Source of the DNA: Caryophanales bacterium
GTDB taxonomy: Bacteria; Bacillota_I; Bacilli_A; RFN20; CAG-826
NCBI GenBank assembly: GCA_016280685.1
Contig: JAEEHE010000092.1
Location: forward strand, 1 to 9,988
Direction of reading: 5' to 3'
Length of the DNA: 9,988 nt
Below the pieces are notes generated by a model, which saw only the letters and a program-made list of their open reading frames with translations, was not told the DNA's origin and did no database searches. Both the position numbers and the translations under genes were made by a program. Position 1 is the stretch's first letter. Every line of letters begins with the position of its first letter. Below, one piece after another: positions 5,785 to 9,988 of the stretch.

Positions 5785-6564
5785 ATGAAAATAGGTATTT
5801 TTTATAAGATTGAAAATCAAGAAATTAATAAACTCATCCTTGAACAATGTGAGAAATATGGTTTTGCATACGATAATGAAAATCCCGATGTCGTCTTTGC
5901 CGTCGGTGGTGATGGAACTTTTTTGAGATCAGTTCATCACTATATTGATAAATTAGAAACTATTTTATTTATCGGCATTAATAATGGTACATTAGGTTTC
6001 TTCTTCGATTATCGTAAAGAAGATATTCCCTCGGTCTTCAAGATGATTAAAGAACGTTCTTATAAGATAACGACTCATCCGATTATCCAAGGACACGCTC
6101 AATATGAGAATAGTAAAGAGAGTTTCTATGCGATTAATGAAATTCGCATCGAAAATCCTTTCCACACCTTAATTAGTGATGTCTTAATCAATGGTGAGAA
6201 ATTAGAGACTTATCGTGGAAATGGATTAATCGTCTGTTCCTCTTTAGGTAGTTCTGCTTATAACAAATCATTAGGTGGTTCCCTTATCGATAATGATTTA
6301 GAATCATTAGAAATTACCGAAATCGCTGGTATTGAGAATAATGTCTATCGCGCTTTAGGAAGTTCCTTTGTCTTAAAAGGTGATAAGACAATCACCTTCA
6401 GTGGACAATTATTAAATTCTGTTATCGGTTATGATTTCTCTAATATTCATAAGAATGAGAATTTATTAAATGTTGTCATCTCTTACAGTGATAAGACATT
6501 TAGAATCATTCATTCTCCTGATTATTCTTATATTCAAAAGATTAGAAAGAGCTTTATTTTATGA
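5785..6564 (+). CDS. nadK: NAD kinase
   Basis: Phosphorylates NAD to NADP using ATP (or polyphosphate in some Gram-positive enzymes); cytoplasmic. The diagnostic GGDGTFLR lies at 41-48 with catalytic Asp43. NGTLGF (67-72), the NE pair at 118-119 (AINEIRIEN) and GSSAYNKSLGG (155-165) are the remaining NAD-binding motifs. The usual TP(T/S)GSTAY segment reads SSLGSSAY here, so the Thr-Pro of the loop has been replaced. The TEIAGIENN region is typical of Gram-positive enzymes. At 259 aa it is complete. AGAGGA ends 4 nt before the ATG. The TGA stop overlaps the next ATG (ATGA, 4 nt), so the downstream EIIB-like gene is probably translationally coupled. B. subtilis has a NAD kinase gene in the equivalent yjb cluster. 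Confidence 0.95.
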   Translation: MKIGIFYKIENQEINKLILEQCEKYGFAYDNENPDVVFAVGGDGTFLRSVHHYIDKLETILFIGINNGTLGFFFDYRKEDIPSVFKMIKERSYKITTHPIIQGHAQYENSKESFYAINEIRIENPFHTLISDVLINGEKLETYRGNGLIVCSSLGSSAYNKSLGGSLIDNDLESLEITEIAGIENNVYRALGSSFVLKGDKTITFSGQLLNSVIGYDFSNIHKNENLLNVVISYSDKTFRIIHSPDYSYIQKIRKSFIL

Positions 6565-6947
6565 TCTTGGTCTACGATGAATTAAAAACTGATGTGAATA
6601 ATTTTTTAAAGAACAACGCTTTATGGATTGCTTTAGCATTAGTGGGTGTAATCGTTATCACCATAGTGTTAATCCTCTTATTATCTAAAAGAGGAAAGAA
6701 AAAAGAACATCCGCAAATCGCGGAGAAGAGTTTATGGATTGATGCTTTAGGCGGAGAAGAAAATATCATCTCTTCCGAAGCTTATGGCTCTCGTCTAGTA
6801 GTGGTCTTAAAAAATAAAGCATTAATGAACCGCGAAGGATTAAAGGTCTTAGGGGTGACAAACTTCATGGAAATGAGTGATAAAATCACTCTTCTATTAG
6901 AAGATAAAGCGGAACTCGTCAAAGCGGAATTAGATAAGAAAAAATAA
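6561..6947 (+). CDS. membrane-anchored PTS EIIB-like protein lacking the phosphoacceptor Cys
   Basis: This 128-aa protein has a hydrophobic single-pass segment at about 20-42 followed by a basic stop (KRGKKK, 43-48), so the C-terminal part should be cytoplasmic. Residues about 58-124 resemble the glucose-type PTS EIIB domain: LGGEENI matches LGGKENI; EAYGSRL (73-79) aligns with the active-site DACITRL of E. coli PtsG; LKVLGV and a KITLLLEDKAELVKAELD tail match the rest of the fold. The phosphorylated Cys is Tyr75 and the second active-site Arg is Val80, while Arg78 is kept. It therefore cannot be a normal phosphocarrier and is more likely a binding or regulatory module. It overlaps nadK by 4 nt. 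Remote homology is judged by eye from motif order and spacing. Confidence 0.75.
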   Translation: MILVYDELKTDVNNFLKNNALWIALALVGVIVITIVLILLLSKRGKKKEHPQIAEKSLWIDALGGEENIISSEAYGSRLVVVLKNKALMNREGLKVLGVTNFMEMSDKITLLLEDKAELVKAELDKKK

Positions 6948-6971
6948 AATGCCTAGGTCTTAGGCATTTTT
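6942..6971. terminator. bidirectional terminator between the EIIB-like gene and maf
   Basis: AAAATGCCTA (6946-6955) pairs perfectly with TAGGCATTTT (6961-6970) around a 5-nt loop. T-runs follow on both strands (TTTTT on plus, TTTTATTTTT on minus). The EIIB-like stop TAA (6945-6947) and the maf stop TAA (6962-6960) both fall in or at the hairpin. Confidence 0.9.
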
Positions 6972-7523
6972 CATTATCTCTTCAAAGTCTTTTTTGATTT
7001 CTTCTACCGGGAAGCCGATGACGTTATCGATACTTCCTTTTATTTCTTTCACGATTGGGTATTTATCGTTATCTTGGAATCCATACGCTCCTGCTTTATC
7101 TAAAGGAGAACCGGTTTTGACATAGTCTTCAATTAATTGATCACTTAATTTATAGAAGGTCACAAAGCTAGAGACATAGTGTTCAATAAATTTATCTTTA
7201 TAGAATAAACAATAAGCGGTAATGACTTCATGAGTTCTTCCGGATAATAAATGAAGTAATCTCTTGGCGTCTTCTGCGTCAACTGGTTTACCGATAATTT
7301 GATTATCAATAACCACAATCGTATCCGCGGAAATTATTAAATCATCGTAGTGGTCTTCTTTAACTTTTTCTCCTTTGCGTTTTGCGATTTCTAAAGTCGC
7401 TTCTAAAGGAGGGAGATTATAACTGCTCTCCTCATCAATATCCGCGGTGATTATTTTATAATCAGTGTAGATTCTTTTCATTAATTCTCTTCTTCTTGGA
7501 GAAGAGCTTGCTAAAATGACCAT
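6960..7523 (-). CDS. maf: Maf/YhdE-family nucleoside triphosphate pyrophosphatase
   Basis: Maf proteins hydrolyse NTPs to NMP and pyrophosphate, acting on dTTP/UTP or modified nucleotides, and are linked to house-cleaning and septum control. Motifs in order: LASSSPRRREL (4-14), ADT with candidate catalytic Asp67 (66-68), GKP (78-80), LSGRTHEVITAY (93-104) and DKAGAYGFQ (142-150). The set matches the B. subtilis Maf pattern, favouring dTTP/UTP specificity, though this is inferred. At 187 aa the length is normal. The ATG follows the rnjA stop after one base (TAA-T-ATG) and has no clear Shine-Dalgarno sequence, so translation probably depends on ribosomes finishing rnjA. It ends in the hairpin shared with the convergent gene. 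Confidence 0.94.
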   Translation of the reverse strand: MVILASSSPRRRELMKRIYTDYKIITADIDEESSYNLPPLEATLEIAKRKGEKVKEDHYDDLIISADTIVVIDNQIIGKPVDAEDAKRLLHLLSGRTHEVITAYCLFYKDKFIEHYVSSFVTFYKLSDQLIEDYVKTGSPLDKAGAYGFQDNDKYPIVKEIKGSIDNVIGFPVEEIKKDFEEIMKNA

Positions 7524-7524
7524 A

Positions 7525-9195
7525 TTAATTTTTATTCATGATCACCGGGATGATAATCGGATGTCTCTTGGTCTTTTTGTAGAGATAGAATCCAGCGATA
7601 TCTTTAATTAATAGTTTAAGTTCAGAGAAATTAGTTTTGGTTTGCAATTTCTCTTTCACACCTTGATCGATGAGTTGCACTAATTCATCATGGTGCTTTT
7701 GATTACCTTGGTCAATAATGCCTTTCGCGTAGATTTCTGGTCTATTGAGCATGACATTTTTCTTACTATCTAAAGATATAGTAATCGCGAGCATACCATC
7801 ATCCATTAAGATACGACGATCGCTGATGACCGCCTCCGCTAAAGAGTTGATATCTTTACCATCGATATAGGTATTGCCGTGTTCAACCGCATATCCTCTT
7901 TTAACTTTACCTTTTGATAAGGTGATGGAATCACCATTATCTAAGACGAAGATATTTTCTTGGGGGATACCTAAATCTTTTGCCATTTCCGCATGGAGTC
8001 TTAGCATACGATATTCACCATGTATCGGCATAAAGAATTTCGGATTCATTAATTTTAGCATCAATCTTAATTCCTGACGGGAAGCGTGACCAGAGGAGTG
8101 GATATCATTGAGGATGGAGTTAGTGATAATTTCCGCACCGGAACGGGCTAATTGATTGATAACATTATCAATCATAACGCCATTACCTGGAATGGCGCTG
8201 CTGGAGAAGACAATCGTATCACCAGGGATGATATGAATATCTTTATGAGCTCCGTTAGCGATTCTACTTAAAGCGGCCATCGATTCACCTTGGCTACCAG
8301 TGCAGAGGATTAATATCTCGCTATTGGGGAAGCGTTTGATATCTTGCGTTTCAATAATAGAGTTATCAGGAACGTGGATATAACCAAAACCACGGGAGAT
8401 TTCCACGGTTTTTTCCATGCTTCTTCCGACTATAGCAATCTTACGATTATGACTCACCGCGGATTCACACACTTGTTGAATACGGGAAATATTACTCGAG
8501 AAGGTGGAAACGATTAAACGTCCTTGAGCGTTTTTGATAATGTCATCGATTGAATCGTAGACGTTCTTTTCACTCGGTGTATAGCCCTCTTCTTCCGCAT
8601 TAGTGGATTCGCTTAATAAAAGGGTGACACCTTCTTTACCGATTTCCGCCATACGGGTGAGTTCGATATCTTTACCGATCGGAGTTAAATCGATTTTAAA
8701 GTCACCAGTAGAGACGATTCTTCCTTCGGGAGTATCGACAACCACACCAAAGGAATCAGGAATACTATGAGTGACGCGGAAAAAGGAGACGATAAAGCGA
8801 TCGATTTTAATTCTCGTGTCGCTATCATATTCTTTAATCGTCGCTAAATCGCTGAGACGATATTCTTCTAATCTATTTTTAATTAACGCGCATGCGAGTC
8901 TAGGTGCATATATGACAGGAATATGGACGTTTTGTAAAAGGAAAGGAATGCCACCGATATGGTCTTCATGGCCGTGGGTAATAAATAAAGCTTTGATTTT
9001 ATTACGATTATTTTTTAGATGTGTAAAATCAGGAATGATGTAATTGATGCCAGGGAATTCCACACCGGGGAATTTCACACCGGAATCAATGATGATAATC
9101 GTCTCATCATTCTCAATACAATACATGTTTTTTCCGACTTCGCCTAAGCCACCTAATGCATAGACAGAAACGGGCAATGAAACAGCCTTTTCCAT
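7525..9195 (-). CDS. rnjA: ribonuclease J1
   Basis: A 5'-3' exonuclease and endonuclease central to mRNA decay and rRNA maturation in Firmicutes. It is a metallo-beta-lactamase/beta-CASP enzyme. ALGGLGEVGKN (13-23) opens the fold, and HGHEDHIGG places metal ligands H74, H76, D78 and H79 at the same numbers as B. subtilis RNase J1. THSIPDSFG, STGDFKID, CTGSQGESMAALSRIANG and the late MPIHGEYR segment are further family motifs, and the C-terminal RNase J domain ends KTKRHPIIIPVIM, very like J1. Length is 556 aa against 555. The start is set by AAGGAGG 4 nt before the ATG at 9195; an upstream in-frame ATG at 9213 precedes that site and is rejected. It is co-transcribed with maf. RNase J2 is excluded by the intact HGHEDH. 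Confidence 0.97.
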   Translation of the reverse strand: MEKAVSLPVSVYALGGLGEVGKNMYCIENDETIIIIDSGVKFPGVEFPGINYIIPDFTHLKNNRNKIKALFITHGHEDHIGGIPFLLQNVHIPVIYAPRLACALIKNRLEEYRLSDLATIKEYDSDTRIKIDRFIVSFFRVTHSIPDSFGVVVDTPEGRIVSTGDFKIDLTPIGKDIELTRMAEIGKEGVTLLLSESTNAEEEGYTPSEKNVYDSIDDIIKNAQGRLIVSTFSSNISRIQQVCESAVSHNRKIAIVGRSMEKTVEISRGFGYIHVPDNSIIETQDIKRFPNSEILILCTGSQGESMAALSRIANGAHKDIHIIPGDTIVFSSSAIPGNGVMIDNVINQLARSGAEIITNSILNDIHSSGHASRQELRLMLKLMNPKFFMPIHGEYRMLRLHAEMAKDLGIPQENIFVLDNGDSITLSKGKVKRGYAVEHGNTYIDGKDINSLAEAVISDRRILMDDGMLAITISLDSKKNVMLNRPEIYAKGIIDQGNQKHHDELVQLIDQGVKEKLQTKTNFSELKLLIKDIAGFYLYKKTKRHPIIIPVIMNKN

Positions 9196-9199
9196 AAAA

Positions 9200-9206
9200 C
9201 CTCCTT
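9200..9206 (-). promoter_or_regulatory. Shine-Dalgarno deciding the rnjA start
   Basis: AAGGAGG on the minus strand, followed by a TTTT spacer and ATG (9195-9193). It sits inside the first codons of the longer open frame, showing that the internal Met is the real start. Confidence 0.9.
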
Positions 9207-9220
9207 GGTACATTATGATA

Positions 9221-9236
9221 TGTAACTTTGGTTACA
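9221..9236. promoter_or_regulatory. perfect inverted repeat at the rnjA transcription start
   Basis: TGTAAC-CAAA-GTTACA (minus-strand reading) is a perfect 6+4+6 inverted repeat. The predicted start (about 9233) lies inside its first arm. It could be an operator, or a small hairpin near the 5' end of the rnjA mRNA if the start is a few bases earlier. I do not recognise it as a known Firmicutes regulator site. Confidence 0.5.
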
Positions 9237-9239
9237 CAC

Positions 9240-9269
9240 ATTATACGCACAAAAATAAAAAGAATACAA
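9240..9269 (-). promoter_or_regulatory. candidate promoter of rnjA-maf
   Basis: On the minus strand TTGTAT (9269-9264), an 18-bp spacer and a perfect TATAAT (9245-9240). The predicted start near 9233 gives a leader of about 38 nt. The -35 lies in the distal arm of the def terminator hairpin. Confidence 0.6.
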
Positions 9270-9281
9270 TAATTTGTATCC
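9251..9281 (-). terminator. intrinsic terminator of def
   Basis: On the minus strand GGATACAA (9281-9274) pairs with TTGTATTC (9269-9262, one G-T) around an ATTA loop, followed by TTTTTATTTTT. It sits 5 nt past the def stop. Confidence 0.88.
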
Positions 9282-9285
9282 TTTT

Positions 9286-9828
9286 TTAGATAATCTCCTC
9301 TCCTGGTAATCTCTCTTGAGGACGAGAGGGATTAATTCTATCGTAATAGAATTTACCATCTAAATGGTCATATTCATGTTGCAAGACAATGGCATCATAT
9401 CCTTGAGCAGATAAGATGATATCTTCATTTGTTAAGGCATCATAGGCTCTCATCTTAATCTTGTAATAGCGGTGGACTAAGCCTTCGTGATGGTTAGGAA
9501 CAGAGAGGCAACCTTCACCAGCTTCTAAGGCACATTTTTTGACACTGGTCTCAAGTATTTGTGGATTCACTAATTGATATTGAACTATTCCATTTTCGGT
9601 TTCGTAATAGATGACGAACATCCTCTTTAATAAACCGATTTGAATTGCTGCCATACCGACACCCGCTTGGATGTTATGCTTTTTGGCGTATTCTTCATCC
9701 TGGCTTCTCTTGAGATAATCGAGCATCGCATCGAGTGTCTCATTATCTTTATTTGATAGAGGCATCTCTACGGGGAGAGATTTCTTTCTCATAATGGGAT
9801 TGTTATCTTTGACAATTTTTAATTTCAT
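9286..9828 (-). CDS. def: peptide deformylase
   Basis: Removes the N-formyl group from initiator methionine of nascent proteins; a ribosome-associated metalloenzyme. The three family motifs are present (numbered from the upstream ATG at 9834): GVGMAAIQIG (58-67), EGCLSVP with metal ligand Cys109, and QHEYDHLDG with the HExxH ligands His153 and His157 and catalytic Glu154. Inserts around 45-55 and the overall length (about 180 aa) fit the type 2 deformylases of Gram-positive bacteria. I place the start at the second ATG (9828): the extended -10 at 9845-9837 predicts transcription from about 9830, which would omit the first ATG. There is no ribosome-binding site. B. subtilis also has a deformylase gene near rnjA, but with rpoY (ykzG) next to rnjA; none is present here. 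Confidence 0.95.
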   Translation of the reverse strand: MKLKIVKDNNPIMRKKSLPVEMPLSNKDNETLDAMLDYLKRSQDEEYAKKHNIQAGVGMAAIQIGLLKRMFVIYYETENGIVQYQLVNPQILETSVKKCALEAGEGCLSVPNHHEGLVHRYYKIKMRAYDALTNEDIILSAQGYDAIVLQHEYDHLDGKFYYDRINPSRPQERLPGEEII

Positions 9829-9836
9829 GGTCATAT

Positions 9837-9845
9837 ATTATCACA
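9837..9845 (-). promoter_or_regulatory. extended -10 promoter of def, leaderless placement
   Basis: On the minus strand TG-T-GATAAT (5/6 with extended TG) ends 8 nt before the ATG at 9828. The predicted start is within 2 nt of that codon. No Shine-Dalgarno sequence is present. Confidence 0.55.
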
Positions 9846-9856
9846 AAACGTGATAA
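9838..9856. promoter_or_regulatory. inverted repeat over the def promoter (operator candidate)
   Basis: TTATCAC-AAAAC-GTGATAA is a perfect 7-bp inverted repeat with a 5-bp centre. It overlaps the def -10 and lies about 22 bp upstream of the -10 of the divergent gene, well placed for a repressor acting on def or on both. Confidence 0.5.
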
Positions 9857-9877
9857 ATATGCTATTAAGAGAAATTT

Positions 9878-9886
9878 TGATATAAT
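9878..9886 (+). promoter_or_regulatory. extended -10 promoter of the last gene, leaderless placement
   Basis: TG-A-TATAAT is a perfect extended -10 ending 7 nt before the ATG at 9894, so the predicted start is at, or one base before, the A of the start codon. No Shine-Dalgarno sequence precedes it. Confidence 0.7.
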
Positions 9887-9893
9887 AGTAGCC

Positions 9894-9988
9894 ATGGATG
9901 AAGAAATTTATACCAAAGTCAATTTATTAAAAGAAAAATTAAAAGATGATCCTCGTATCTTGCGCCTCAATGAATGTGAAAAGAAAAT
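9894..9988 (+). CDS. 5' end of a small acidic/basic helical protein, possibly YlbF family (partial)
   Basis: The first 31 codons are visible before the window ends. The protein begins MDEEIYTKVNLLKEKL and continues with DDPRILRLNECEKK. It is charge-rich, lacks a signal peptide and looks helical. The pattern of a short helix followed by 'DPR-hydrophobic-LNE-EK' recalls YlbF/YmcA-type proteins, which in B. subtilis take part with YaaT in RNase Y-related mRNA maturation. That assignment is tentative on so little sequence. The frame is supported by an extended -10 placed exactly for a leaderless ATG. It is divergent from def, with 65 bp between start codons. Confidence 0.6.
   Translation, partial: MDEEIYTKVNLLKEKLKDDPRILRLNECEKK

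Noticed and set aside
6572..6769. 65-codon minus-strand frame opposite the EIIB-like gene
   Set aside because: Its hydrophobic stretch is only the antisense of the real membrane segment; no promoter or ribosome site.
7874..9043. Two plus-strand frames (7874-8077, 8771-9043) opposite rnjA
   Set aside because: Both lie antisense to intact RNase J motifs and have no supporting signals.
9196..9213. Upstream ATG extending rnjA by six codons
   Set aside because: AAGGAGG lies inside these codons and points to the ATG at 9195; numbering from 9195 reproduces B. subtilis RNase J1 metal-ligand positions.
1..9988. Mycoplasma-type code with UGA read as Trp
   Set aside because: All recognised proteins are full length with UGA as stop, Trp residues are encoded by TGG, and nadK ends with TGA.
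1..9988. CRISPR array, insertion sequence, phage or defence system
   Set aside because: No regularly spaced repeats, transposase, terminal inverted repeats, integrase or recognised defence domain on either strand; the gene content is mostly housekeeping.

Overview
The window comes from a low-GC, Gram-positive-type bacterial chromosome, most likely a member of the Bacilli/Mollicutes side of the Firmicutes. Support for this: an Spx regulator, an RNase J1 whose metal-binding histidines fall at the same residue numbers as in Bacillus subtilis, a Firmicutes-type peptide deformylase, and a lipoprotein with a lipobox and Ser-rich linker instead of a Gram-negative export architecture. UGA behaves as a stop: every recognisable family is full length under the standard bacterial code, and the NAD kinase gene ends in TGA. 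The serine-rich lipoprotein with HWH/CxxCG repeats resembles proteins I associate with uncultured gut or rumen Bacilli, but that lineage guess is inference.

Layout. 1-38: hairpin that probably terminates the tRNA transcript. 39-129 (-): tRNA-Ser(GGA) with an encoded CCA end. 209-3640 (+): RluA/RluC-type 23S rRNA pseudouridine synthase, followed 12 nt later by a large S41-peptidase lipoprotein with three Cys/His-rich repeats. 3682-4668 (-): tryptophanyl-tRNA synthetase, divergent from spx (4768-5196, +). 5208-5747 (-): CYTH-domain protein, convergent with spx and divergent from a NAD kinase (5785-6564, +), whose stop overlaps the start of a membrane-anchored, cysteine-less PTS EIIB-like protein (6561-6947). 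6960-9195 (-): RNase J1 and Maf, which are translationally adjacent. 9286-9828 (-): peptide deformylase. 9894-end (+): the start of a gene that may be of the YlbF family.

Most genes are housekeeping or RNA/translation-related: tRNA-Ser, rRNA modification, TrpRS, RNA decay, N-terminal deformylation, nucleotide sanitation and NADP supply. spx, CYTH and nadK lie near one another in B. subtilis too, as do def and rnjA, so this is conserved Firmicutes gene order with local inversions. The window is not an obvious mobile or defence island. The points of interest are: (1) several promoters of the form TGnTATAAT placed 7-12 nt before an ATG with no Shine-Dalgarno sequence, implying leaderless or near-leaderless mRNAs for spx, def, the CYTH gene and the last gene; (2) an Spx with an added C-terminal Cys cluster; (3) a catalytically dead EIIB-like membrane protein coupled to NAD kinase; (4) the repeat-bearing S41 lipoprotein. 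Intergenic space is short; there is no gene-free stretch of 300 bases or more.
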